A stretch of 64,000 nt of DNA. It comes from a virus. The notes under the pieces are model-generated. The model saw nothing but the letters and a program-made list of their open reading frames with translations. It was not told where the DNA came from and made no database searches. Of the stretch, positions 53,565-62,084 are shown piece by piece (within the stretch, counting starts at the first letter, position 1; each line of letters starts with the position of its first letter). The position numbers were made by a program, and so were the translations under genes. The stretch is from positions 1 through 64,000 of the IMG/VR virus record IMGVR_UViG_3300015245_000002. One strand, 5' to 3'.

Positions 53565-54023
53565 ATGAGCGAAGACACCGATCCCCACCGTCGCCTCGCC
53601 ACGGAACTGGCCGGCCCACTCGAGACGAGCACGGTCGGGATTCCGATCATGCGGGCGCCGTCGCCCGAGATGACGCCTGATATAAAGCGCAAACTTGCGG
53701 CGATTCGTGCCTCGGCCGGCCCGCTGCTCGGCGTGCTGAACGACGGGGCATGGACCGAGCTCGCCGCCGCAGTGGCCGACGTCCCGCCTGGCGCTGTCAG
53801 CAGCGACGCCCCGGCGTGGTTGATCCGGCTGCACAGCGCTGCGTGCGATGTGGTCGGGAAGGAGAGCATCGCCCAAGGCGATGTCGTCTACCTGTGTTCG
53901 GGTGGACCGGCGATGACGGTGGAGTTCATCGCCGGTGGCCAAGCGCTGTGCGCATGGGGGGATGACACGACGACGGAGTACGCCAAATTCTCCGTCGTCG
54001 CGCTGACCAAGGTCAGGCCGTGA
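53565..54023 (+). CDS. DUF2158 (YodC)-like protein (152 aa)
   Basis: The C-terminal third GDVVYLCSGGPAMTVEFI with CAWGDDTTTEYAKF matches the DUF2158 small beta domain (GDxV..KSGGPxMTV). The first 90 residues are an unrelated helical part. The function of the family is unknown. Confidence 0.65.
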   Translation: MSEDTDPHRRLATELAGPLETSTVGIPIMRAPSPEMTPDIKRKLAAIRASAGPLLGVLNDGAWTELAAAVADVPPGAVSSDAPAWLIRLHSAACDVVGKESIAQGDVVYLCSGGPAMTVEFIAGGQALCAWGDDTTTEYAKFSVVALTKVRP

Positions 54024-54223
54024 GCGCGGAGCGCTGGTGGCAGTGGCCAGCGTTTACGCTTTTGGCGCTCTTCACACTTCACGATGCGAGGATTCTCATC
54101 CGCAAGGCGTGGATCGCGCCGAAGACCACTGTGCCGATGCGCAACATGGGGCAGCCGTTGATCTGGTCAACTGTGTGGGTCACGTTGACACTGGCCGTGG
54201 CGCTGACGATGGTGCCGAAGTGA
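54020..54223 (+). CDS. Two-helix membrane protein (67 aa)
   Basis: GTG 54020 overlaps the stop before. Hydrophobic stretches WPAFTLLALFTL and STVWVTLTLAVALTM with a basic loop. Unknown. Confidence 0.55.
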   Translation: MSAERWWQWPAFTLLALFTLHDARILIRKAWIAPKTTVPMRNMGQPLIWSTVWVTLTLAVALTMVPK

Positions 54224-54573
54224 GCACCAAGGTCCTCCGCGAAACTCACCGCATCCCAGCGCTTCACGGTGGAGATGCGCTCGGTTCCTTCACGCTGCGA
54301 CTGTACTGGGACACGCGGTCCGATGGTCGCGTAGGTTGGGTGGAGTTCGAACTGTTCGAGGTCGTTGGTACCGGCGGATCGCCGTCGCTCGACGGCGCCA
54401 GGGCAGTAGCCTCCGGCATGGTGGAGTGGGACGGATGTACGCAGTTCGAGGTGGCCAACGTTCATATCGAAGAGCTGTGCGATCTCGAGAACCTGTTCCA
54501 CGGGATCCGCGAGACCCGGAAGCTATGCGCCAAGGCGATGGCGTGGAGCACGCGCAATTGGAGCGGAGTATGA
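54220..54573 (+). CDS. Beta-rich hypothetical protein (117 aa)
   Basis: GTG 54220 overlaps the stop before. Repeated strands (SFTLRLYWDTRSDGRVG, WVEFELFEVVG) and a helical end (ENLFHGIRETRKL). Unknown. Confidence 0.55.
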   Translation: MSTKVLRETHRIPALHGGDALGSFTLRLYWDTRSDGRVGWVEFELFEVVGTGGSPSLDGARAVASGMVEWDGCTQFEVANVHIEELCDLENLFHGIRETRKLCAKAMAWSTRNWSGV

Positions 54574-54893
54574 TCTATGTTGAGCACTCTCGGTCTCATC
54601 GTGAGGCGTCCATGAAGCTTCCGCGGCACATCTCGATGCGCATCAGCCACAACCCGCACGCCGGCGACTACCAACCACTCGAGGAATGGCTACACCTGCA
54701 GATCTACTTGGAGGCCTGTGCCGGTTTCTCGCAGGATGAGTTCGTTTCTCCAGCCGATTTGGCCGAGATCCTGTCACGCGGCGAGGTGTGGGAGATCAAC
54801 TGGAACCCGGACACGCCGGTCGGCTCGTGCACCGTGATCGCTGCAACGCTGGAGCGCGCGCTGGAACTGGCGTGCGCGGGAGACGATCTGTGA
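54570..54893 (+). CDS. Hypothetical protein (107 aa)
   Basis: ATG 54570 overlaps the stop before. Mixed alpha/beta (YQPLEEWLHLQIYLEACAG, GSCTVIAATLERALELA). Unknown. Confidence 0.55.
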   Translation: MIYVEHSRSHREASMKLPRHISMRISHNPHAGDYQPLEEWLHLQIYLEACAGFSQDEFVSPADLAEILSRGEVWEINWNPDTPVGSCTVIAATLERALELACAGDDL

Positions 54894-55015
54894 CCGTTCG
54901 CCGCTGCCCCCAGTGCTCCGCACCGCTTCGGCGTGATCTCCGCCACCTGAACGGTGACGATTCTCAGTTCTGCGACCTCAACGAGACCGCGTTGGCCATG
55001 GACGTGCCGTGCTGA
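54890..55015 (+). CDS. Small zinc-knuckle protein (41 aa)
   Basis: GTG 54890 overlaps the stop before. RRCPQCSAPLRR and FCDLNE with a terminal Cys suggest a metal site. Unknown. Confidence 0.5.
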   Translation: MTVRRCPQCSAPLRRDLRHLNGDDSQFCDLNETALAMDVPC

Positions 55016-55188
55016 TCTCCCTCCCCTGCGGCGCGACCTGGCTCATGGACTCTATCCACCGCGGACTCCATGGCCTACCAACTCGGTTCACGCAGATCGG
55101 GGTGACAAGAGCTTCGCTGGAGCGAGTGATGACGATCGCGCCTCCAAATCGTCACCTCACCACCCCTACCAGTAAGCTGATCAAGTGA
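55009..55188 (+). CDS. Hypothetical protein (59 aa)
   Basis: GTG 55009 begins just before the stop of its neighbour and the gene ends in a GTGA overlap with the DUF5681 gene. It has no motif (WLMDSIHRGLHGLP). Supported mainly by packing. Confidence 0.45.
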   Translation: MLISLPCGATWLMDSIHRGLHGLPTRFTQIGVTRASLERVMTIAPPNRHLTTPTSKLIK

Positions 55189-55664
55189 CCGCAGACGGAC
55201 GACGACGTAATGCCCGCAATTTTGTGGCCGGTAAGGGCAACCCGCATTGGGAGAAAGGCAAGAGCCAGAACCCCGGCGGCAGGCCCAAGGCCGACAAGGT
55301 GATGCGGCAGATGATCGCCAGCGAGACGTGCAACGGCCGCGAACTCGCGGCCTATGCTCTTGGCGTGATGCGCTCCACCAATACGGTCAAACTCAAGGAC
55401 GACACCGTGTACAAGTTCACGGATTTGCCAACCGACGGCAAGAGCCGGAACTACGCCCATGACTGGCTCACCGTGCGCGTGGCCGGCAAGGCGCCGTTAG
55501 TCGTGACGGTCGAGGCGCACGAAAGCGATGCCGAGTCGCCCGTGAACTTCGATGCGCTCACCGATGCGCAGCTCGAAGCGCTCGAGGCGCTCGATCGCGC
55601 CTCGGAGCCCAAGCCGGATGTGCCCGATGAGGACGCTGTACCCGCCGCAGACGGCCAGAACTGA
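55185..55664 (+). CDS. Small terminase subunit-like protein (DUF5681)
   Basis: In this 159-residue protein, GNPHWEKGKSQNPGGRPK is the DUF5681 signature, a basic DNA-binding segment usually found in the gene before a large terminase, as here. The rest is mixed with an acidic end. It likely recognises the packaging site. GTG 55185 overlaps the stop before. Confidence 0.7.
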   Translation: MTADGRRRNARNFVAGKGNPHWEKGKSQNPGGRPKADKVMRQMIASETCNGRELAAYALGVMRSTNTVKLKDDTVYKFTDLPTDGKSRNYAHDWLTVRVAGKAPLVVTVEAHESDAESPVNFDALTDAQLEALEALDRASEPKPDVPDEDAVPAADGQN

Positions 55665-57513
55665 GATCGCCGCTGGGGCCAGGGAGGCGCTGGCGCGGAG
55701 ACGTAGACTCGTCAGCGCCGATGCCGCCAGGGAATCGTTCGCCGAGTTTTGTCGGCAAGCTATTGTGGCTGGCGAGGTCGAAGGAATCACGCGCGTTGAA
55801 TGGGGTAGGCATCTTGAACTTCATTGCTGGGAAGTTCAGATGCAGCTCGAGTCCTGGTTGGTGGCCAACGGCCACGGCACCGAGGAGATGGTGCAGCGCC
55901 AGCGCGGAGCATGGGAGCGAACCGGCGCGACCTGGGAGGATGGCGATTCGGATCCGTGGCTCCGTTACGTATTGGTGCAGAACGCGATCGACAATCTGCC
56001 GCCGGGCACTCTCAAGAGCACGATCGTCATGGTGCTGGCCTTGCCGTGGATCTGGCTGTGGTGCGCCACGTTCTCGATGGGCGCGCTATCCGGGATTGAT
56101 GCCAACGTCGGCCGCGACTCGCGCGCCTGTCGCGAACTCGTGCGCAGTGCGTGGTATCGTGAGACGTTCGGGATCTCATGGACCGACTGCACCATCGACG
56201 ATCCGCTCGATCCGGGCGATGCCCTCGATCTGACGATCAAACGAGACGCCGACGCCGTGGAGGCCTGGGCCACATCGGCTGGAGGTAAGCGTATCTCGCG
56301 AACCATCACCAGGGGGCTTACGGGCGCGCACGTTGACGGAATTTTCCTCGACGATCCAGACGATGCGGATCGCGTCTACAGCGAGCCCGACAGACTTCGT
56401 CCGCAGAACCGATGGGCCCGAGTTGTTGAAACGCGCGTCAACAGTGATCACAGTTCGATCCGCCGAGTCTTGCAGCAGGTTACCCATCCCGAAGGCTTCA
56501 CGACCTACGTGCTATCGATCGCGCGATGGTCTCCGGCGCGCCCCAAGGGTTGGTCGTTGTTCTGTTTACCGGCCGAGTTCGGCTTCGGTCCCGATGATGC
56601 GCCGGCTGAGACGCCATACGGGACCCGGGACTGGCGCAGTCTCAAGGGGGAAACACTACATTCGCGACTATCGCCTGGCGTGCTCGCGGATCGCAAGCTC
56701 AAGATCCCAGGCTACGAGTACCAGTTCAATCAGCGGCGAGACACACTGACCGGCGGAGATTTCGAGCGTCGCTTCGCCAAGTTCTTTATTTTTGAAGGCG
56801 AGCGCATGCCGACCCGTGCGCGTCCGTTGATGTGCGTGACGCGGCTCGATTGTCCGCCGCTAATCGTCAAGCAATCATCACTCGATCGATGGACGCTGAG
56901 CGTTGACGCTGCGAACAGCATCGATCCGGATCCAAAAGGAAAAACCAGCGCAGTCGGCCTGATCGTCGGCGCGACTCGAGCTGACGACAGGTTCATCGTT
57001 GATGATCGCACTCGAGTCCTCGGTGCGTCGGCGACCTATCTGGCGATCTACGAGGCCATCGTCGCCTGGCCGATCGCCTGCGTTTTGGTCGAGCTCAAGG
57101 CGATGGGCCCCAGCGTGATCGCCGAGATTAGGCTGACGATTCAGCGCGGCTGGTATATCCATCCAACATCGAGCGAGCGGATCGATCTGCTCGGCCCGGA
57201 CGGGCGCCGTCCTCGCTGCGAGGTTGAGGCGTTCAAGCCTGGCAAGGACAGTAAGGAACAGCGTTGGCAGGGCATGCTTCCGGACTGGCAAGGCGGACGC
57301 ATATACATGCACGACGGTGCGGACTGGCTGGATCCGACGGTAGATGAGAACCGCCGGACGCTGGACGAGGGATTCGTCGGGGAAATTTCAGCCTTGCCGA
57401 AATCACGGCGTACAGATCGAGCTGATGCGACCGCGCAGTTTATCGCCAAGTACCGCGGACCGCCTGTGTCTCGCCCCTCCTACTCCGGCTGGGTCGTCCC
57501 GATAGCGCGCTGA
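55627..57513 (+). CDS. Terminase large subunit
   Basis: In this 628-residue protein, the Walker A variant PPGTLKSTIV, Walker B GIFLDDPDD and a nuclease part with SVDAANS, VELKAMG and later Asp residues match the phage packaging ATPase-nuclease. It translocates phage DNA into proheads and cuts it. ATG 55627 overlaps the small subunit by 38 bases, as in other phages. Confidence 0.88.
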   Translation: MRTLYPPQTARTEIAAGAREALARRRRLVSADAARESFAEFCRQAIVAGEVEGITRVEWGRHLELHCWEVQMQLESWLVANGHGTEEMVQRQRGAWERTGATWEDGDSDPWLRYVLVQNAIDNLPPGTLKSTIVMVLALPWIWLWCATFSMGALSGIDANVGRDSRACRELVRSAWYRETFGISWTDCTIDDPLDPGDALDLTIKRDADAVEAWATSAGGKRISRTITRGLTGAHVDGIFLDDPDDADRVYSEPDRLRPQNRWARVVETRVNSDHSSIRRVLQQVTHPEGFTTYVLSIARWSPARPKGWSLFCLPAEFGFGPDDAPAETPYGTRDWRSLKGETLHSRLSPGVLADRKLKIPGYEYQFNQRRDTLTGGDFERRFAKFFIFEGERMPTRARPLMCVTRLDCPPLIVKQSSLDRWTLSVDAANSIDPDPKGKTSAVGLIVGATRADDRFIVDDRTRVLGASATYLAIYEAIVAWPIACVLVELKAMGPSVIAEIRLTIQRGWYIHPTSSERIDLLGPDGRRPRCEVEAFKPGKDSKEQRWQGMLPDWQGGRIYMHDGADWLDPTVDENRRTLDEGFVGEISALPKSRRTDRADATAQFIAKYRGPPVSRPSYSGWVVPIAR

Positions 57514-57551
57514 TTTCGCCCCATTGCACCTCGCGCGCCGACACTTCAGCG

Positions 57552-59996
57552 GTGAAGTGGCGATTTCCGTGGAGCCGCGAAGCGGCCGTTATCGATAAGG
57601 CCGCGGCTGCCGGCCCGGGGGGCTTCACGCCAACAGTGACTGTCCCGCCGCCCACGAAGCCAGCCGGCGCCGACGGCACGGCGATCATCGGCGGTTTCGT
57701 CGTCTCGGGCGAGCGCGATCCGAAGCTGACCTCGCTCAACAAGTGGGTGACCTACGACAACGCGACGCTCAACGTCGCGATCATCGGCTCAGCGATCAAC
57801 GTTTGGACGCAGCTCGCGGGCTCGGCGACTTGGAGTGTCGAGCCGAACAAGCGCGGCGGCGCGGATGCGCAGCGGGCCGCGGATCTCGTGCAAGAGGGCT
57901 TGCTCGATGCGCAGCTCTCGGTGCCCTGGCGGCAGATCGTACGCCGCCAGATCATGAAAAAGTTCCGTGGTTTCGCGATGCACGAAATCGTGTTGCGGCG
58001 ACGGAGCGACGACATGATCGTCGTCGGGGATATCCAGGACAGGCCGCAGTGGACAATATACCGCTGGAACAGGCCAGATCCGCAGGCTGAATGGGAGGGC
58101 GTCGAGCAGCTCACTCAGCAGGGTTACTCGAGTACGTACTACATCCCGCGCGAGCGGCTGTTCTACAGCGTCGAGAATACGCTGTCGCCGAACCCGGAAG
58201 GCGTCGGACTCCTGCGGCAGATGGCCGAGAGCGTGCGCGTGCTGGAGATCTACCAGCGGCTCGAGGGTGTCGGTTTTCAGACCGAGCTCGGTGGGGTGCC
58301 GATCGCCAGGGCGCCGTTATCGAAGATCGCTCAGGATCTCGGCACACAGGGCAAGTCAGATCTGGAGATTCAGGTCGCTGTCAGGGAGAAGGTCTCGATG
58401 CTCGAGGCATTCCTGCGTAGCCACAACCGGAACCCCGAGTCTGGCCTGATGCTCGACAGCGCGACCTACACGAACCGGGACGCGTCGCTCACCCCGAGCT
58501 CGATCTACGAGTGGGCCTTCGATCTGATCAAGTCCTCGGGTGGAGACATGGGCTCGATCGGTACGGCGATCGGACGTGTCACCCGCGACATCGCCCGGGT
58601 CATGTGCGCGGAGTGGCTACTCCTCGGCGGCGAGGATAGCGGCGGCGCGTACTCGATGCACGCGGACAAGACGGCCATGTTTGGCCTCGTCGTGAACTCC
58701 GCGCTAAACGACGTGGCCGACGACGCTCGCCGGGACATCGCGACGCGGCTCGTGGCGCTCAACGGCCTGGATCCGGAGCTCTGCACGCCGCGTCTGGTCG
58801 CTGCGCCCGTCGCCACGGGTGCGGTCAAGGACGCATGCGCAGCTCTCGCTGCGCTGTTCCAGGCCGGGCTCAATCCGACCGATCCAGCCATCAACGTGCT
58901 GCGCAGTCGGATGGATCTGCCGCCGGCGCCCTCGATCGACGAGACGGATCTACTCCTGCCCCGCGGCACGGAGATCGAGCGTCTTGGAGCCGATGGGCGG
59001 ATCGAGGCGGTCGAGGCCGCGACGGGGCAGCCTGTCGGCCCTGGGGCCGCACCGACCGACGCCGCACCAGGCAAGCCTGGGAACGCGAACGCGCGATCCG
59101 TGGGGAAATACGCGCCCGATCAGTCAAGGGATGAGCATGGGCAATGGTCCAGCGGAGGTGGCGGTGGCGGTGGCGGGGCGTGGACGCGCGCCTTTGACTC
59201 TCGCGATCACATGCGAGAGATCGAGATTCACCGATCTACCGAATCCGAGCACCGGGCCGCGGCCAGTGATCTAAAATCAAAGATCGGCGAGCTCCGAAGT
59301 CAATCGAAAGACGCAACGCCGGGCCGGGCCGCGCAAATCGATCGTCGTATCGGTCGACTGCAGGCGCAGCACGACGAGCATGTCGGGATCGCGCATGACG
59401 CCGCATCCGCGCGGCGTGCCACGCAGGCAGATCTCGCGGGTCGCCGCGCCTCGCATGCTCAGGGCTTACGCGATCAGGCCGATGCCCGTCGCGAGGCAGA
59501 TGCGCATCAGGTACAAGACGAGCGAGACGCGATCGGCAGAGTCGGCGGTATGCGGATCGGCGGTGAAGGCGATCACGGCGCCGAGGGCGAGAGCAGCAGC
59601 CCCGTTCCGCACTACTCGGATACGCCCGATCACCACATGGGGATCGGTACAGGTGAACGGATCGCTGGCGAGCCTGTCGTGGCGCCAGTGGTGCCCCAAC
59701 GGGGACTGACCTCGGAGGACTGGGCGGAGCGTGGCCGTGCGAGCCACGCCGAGTGGGCCGCGGCGCAGGATCATCAACGACTGCAAGCCGAGACCGCGGC
59801 GCGCCAAACGGCCCGCGCCAACGATGAATACAAGCAACGGGAGCAAGGCGCCCGTGATCTGCCAGTAGCCAGCGCCAGGCCCAGTCTCGGGCAACGGCTA
59901 CGCGGGATGCTGGGCAGCAAGAAGGCATCGGCCACTGCGGTCGACTTGCTCGAGCTTGAGGCGATGCTCGATGAGCACGAGGAGCCGACGAAGTGA
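57552..59996 (+). CDS. Portal protein (Mu gp29/DUF935-like) with long extension
   Basis: In this 814-residue protein, residues 1-480 match the DUF935 portal family (FRGFAMHEIVLRRR, TLSPNPEGVGLLRQ, SGGDMGSIGTAIGRVTRD). It forms the dodecameric ring for DNA entry. After residue 515 come SRDEHGQWSSGGGG, a Gly tract, and about 280 charged helical residues, longer than the usual portal. The extension may act as an internal scaffold or ejection part. GTG 57552 is the start. Confidence 0.82.
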   Translation: MKWRFPWSREAAVIDKAAAAGPGGFTPTVTVPPPTKPAGADGTAIIGGFVVSGERDPKLTSLNKWVTYDNATLNVAIIGSAINVWTQLAGSATWSVEPNKRGGADAQRAADLVQEGLLDAQLSVPWRQIVRRQIMKKFRGFAMHEIVLRRRSDDMIVVGDIQDRPQWTIYRWNRPDPQAEWEGVEQLTQQGYSSTYYIPRERLFYSVENTLSPNPEGVGLLRQMAESVRVLEIYQRLEGVGFQTELGGVPIARAPLSKIAQDLGTQGKSDLEIQVAVREKVSMLEAFLRSHNRNPESGLMLDSATYTNRDASLTPSSIYEWAFDLIKSSGGDMGSIGTAIGRVTRDIARVMCAEWLLLGGEDSGGAYSMHADKTAMFGLVVNSALNDVADDARRDIATRLVALNGLDPELCTPRLVAAPVATGAVKDACAALAALFQAGLNPTDPAINVLRSRMDLPPAPSIDETDLLLPRGTEIERLGADGRIEAVEAATGQPVGPGAAPTDAAPGKPGNANARSVGKYAPDQSRDEHGQWSSGGGGGGGGAWTRAFDSRDHMREIEIHRSTESEHRAAASDLKSKIGELRSQSKDATPGRAAQIDRRIGRLQAQHDEHVGIAHDAASARRATQADLAGRRASHAQGLRDQADARREADAHQVQDERDAIGRVGGMRIGGEGDHGAEGESSSPVPHYSDTPDHHMGIGTGERIAGEPVVAPVVPQRGLTSEDWAERGRASHAEWAAAQDHQRLQAETAARQTARANDEYKQREQGARDLPVASARPSLGQRLRGMLGSKKASATAVDLLELEAMLDEHEEPTK

Positions 59997-60634
59997 CCAT
60001 CTTCACCCAAACCATCGGCTCGAACTCCTACGAGGTCTACGGGGGACTCACCGCTGCACTGGCGTACCTGACCGCAGCGGCGGATGATGGTGCGGTAGCG
60101 TTCATCGGGCTCGATGCAGACAACCAGGTCAGGCGTCTGGTCGGCGCGACCCGCTACATCGACTCGATGTCGTGGGTGGGCGCCCCGACGGGGCTCGCAG
60201 GTGCCACGCCGACCACGCTGCAGTTTCCGCGCACCGGACTCACCAACGGACTCATGCAGCCGGTGGATAGCACCACGGTGCCGCTGGTCGTGGTCGAGGC
60301 AGCGTTCGAAATGGCTGCGATCCTCTCAGGGGACTCGAGCGCAGCGGCGAACGTCGACACCGGAAGCAACGTGCAGAGCCTTGGTGCCGGCCCGGCGAAC
60401 CTGTCGTTTTTTAGGCCGCAGTCCGTGGCCGACGGCAACGCGACCCGGCTACCGACTGTGGTGGACCGGCTCATCGGCAGGTGGCTGGCCTCGAGCGGCA
60501 GCACGGTGGTTGCGGGGATCGCTACGGGCGTGGATGGACGCAGCGACTTCAGAGAGGCGGCGTGCGGCAGGTGTGGGGCCACGAGCGGGTGCCGCTGCGT
60601 GAGGGGTGTGCGGGATGTTAAGTGGCCGGTGTAG
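59993..60634 (+). CDS. Head-completion (DnaT-like) protein
   Basis: In this 213-residue protein, LTAALAYLTAAADDGAVAFIG, TRYIDSMSWVGAP and LQFPRTGL match a small family annotated DnaT-like, encoded between portal and capsid genes in many phages and thought to be a head-tail adaptor. The last 25 residues hold CGRCGATSGCRC, an unusual Cys-rich tail. ATG? GTG 59993 overlaps the portal stop. Confidence 0.65.
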   Translation: MTIFTQTIGSNSYEVYGGLTAALAYLTAAADDGAVAFIGLDADNQVRRLVGATRYIDSMSWVGAPTGLAGATPTTLQFPRTGLTNGLMQPVDSTTVPLVVVEAAFEMAAILSGDSSAAANVDTGSNVQSLGAGPANLSFFRPQSVADGNATRLPTVVDRLIGRWLASSGSTVVAGIATGVDGRSDFREAACGRCGATSGCRCVRGVRDVKWPV

Positions 60635-60646
60635 ATTGTCGCTGAC

Positions 60647-61066
60647 GTGATCTCGCCCCATCCCGTCACCCGCCGCGATGCTGTCCTCGTGGCTCTCAAC
60701 ATCGCCAAAACGATCGCCTCGGCCCTTTCCAAGGCTGGCAAGCCGTTGGGCGTGAAGTCCTGCACGCTGCTCAAGTCGAGCCCCGGCACCCGCGCTCCAG
60801 GCGCCACTGCCAGCGGCACAAATCCGACCGTGACGAGTTACGCGGCCGTCGGCATGGTCACGGCTTATGCGACCGAGATTTTGCCCGACTCCACGATCGC
60901 GGTGAAGAAGCGCTCCGTGCTGTTGCTTGGCGCGACCATCGTGGGCGGTGCTATGCCGGCTCCAGGCGACCGCATCGTCATCGGTGGCGAGACGCTGACC
61001 ATCGATCCGGGTGGCGCCAAGGCGGATCCGGTCCAAGCCACTTGGCAATGCGAGACCACGCTGTGA
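60647..61066 (+). CDS. Head-tail joining-like protein (139 aa)
   Basis: GTG 60647 is the start. The beta-rich end (PAPGDRIVIGGETLTIDPGG, VQATWQCET) and size fit the minor head or tail-adaptor proteins that follow DnaT-like genes. Assignment mainly from gene order. Confidence 0.55.
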   Translation: MISPHPVTRRDAVLVALNIAKTIASALSKAGKPLGVKSCTLLKSSPGTRAPGATASGTNPTVTSYAAVGMVTAYATEILPDSTIAVKKRSVLLLGATIVGGAMPAPGDRIVIGGETLTIDPGGAKADPVQATWQCETTL

Positions 61067-61067
61067 C

Positions 61068-62048
61068 ATGCGGACCGCCGCCGACGCTCAATCCCTGATC
61101 GGCAACACCGCCGCTGCGGTCAAGCATGCCTGGATCGCGCTCGTGGTTCGGCTGCGGGCCGCGAACCCGCCGGACGCGCTCCAGCACCGGCTGCATGCCA
61201 TGGAGCCGGTGCTCGGCACTGATCCAGCGGCTCGCGCCCTGGCCGCTGCGTATACTTCGCAGTTCGTGGCCACGGGCGCCGCGGTCGCGGCAGATGCGAC
61301 GCAGCAGTCGGCCGCTTCGGTCCGCAAGGACGTCGGCTCACCCGCCGACGTGATCGGGTTCGATCCAATCGCCCAAGGCGTGTTGACTTGGGCCGAGCGT
61401 AACCGGCTCGATCTGATCCGGGGCATCACATCCGAGCAGCGGATCATGATCCGTTTCGCGCTCAGCGAGGCGCAGTCCAGCGGCGAGAGTCCGCTGACCA
61501 CGGCACGGGTGATCCAGGAGTCGATCGGACTGAGCGAGCAGCAACTCGAGTGGGTGCAGAGCTTCGAGCGATCCCTGCGCGCCGGTCAGCTCTCCGCAGC
61601 CGCGGATCGCGCTCTGGTCGATGGCCGCACCGCGCGCATGCTGCGGACCGCGGACGAGCTCGCGCCCGCGCAGATCGATCGCGCTGTCTCCAGGTACCGC
61701 GACAAGATGATCACGTTCCGTGCTCAGACCATCGCTAGAACCGAGGCCTCGCGCATCGTGGGTCAGGGTACAACCGAGATGTACGATCAGGCGATCGAGC
61801 GCGGAGACTTAGTCGCGACGCAGCTCGAATGCACGTGGAATCACAGCCCGACGGCCAAGGATCACAGCCACGATCGCGACTTCCATGTTTCGATGCACAA
61901 GCAGACTCGCGCATGGGGTGAGCCGTTCGTCTCGGGCCTCGGCAACGAACTCATGTATCCGTGCGATCCAGACGCGGAGCCGAAGGAGACCGTGAACTGT
62001 CGTTGTGCGCGTACGGTACGACTGAGACCGAGGCGCAGTTTGGTGTAA
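61068..62048 (+). CDS. Head morphogenesis protein (SPP1 gp7/Mu F-like)
   Basis: In this 326-residue protein, RTEASRIVGQGTTEMYDQA and the end CTWNHSPTAKDHSHDRD with VNCRCARTVRL are the signature of phage minor head proteins that assist DNA ejection and capsid assembly. ATG 61068 lies just after the preceding stop. Confidence 0.78.
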   Translation: MRTAADAQSLIGNTAAAVKHAWIALVVRLRAANPPDALQHRLHAMEPVLGTDPAARALAAAYTSQFVATGAAVAADATQQSAASVRKDVGSPADVIGFDPIAQGVLTWAERNRLDLIRGITSEQRIMIRFALSEAQSSGESPLTTARVIQESIGLSEQQLEWVQSFERSLRAGQLSAAADRALVDGRTARMLRTADELAPAQIDRAVSRYRDKMITFRAQTIARTEASRIVGQGTTEMYDQAIERGDLVATQLECTWNHSPTAKDHSHDRDFHVSMHKQTRAWGEPFVSGLGNELMYPCDPDAEPKETVNCRCARTVRLRPRRSLV

Positions 62049-62084
62049 TCGCCCCCAGGTGCCAGCGGGCACGAAGCTTGCTGT

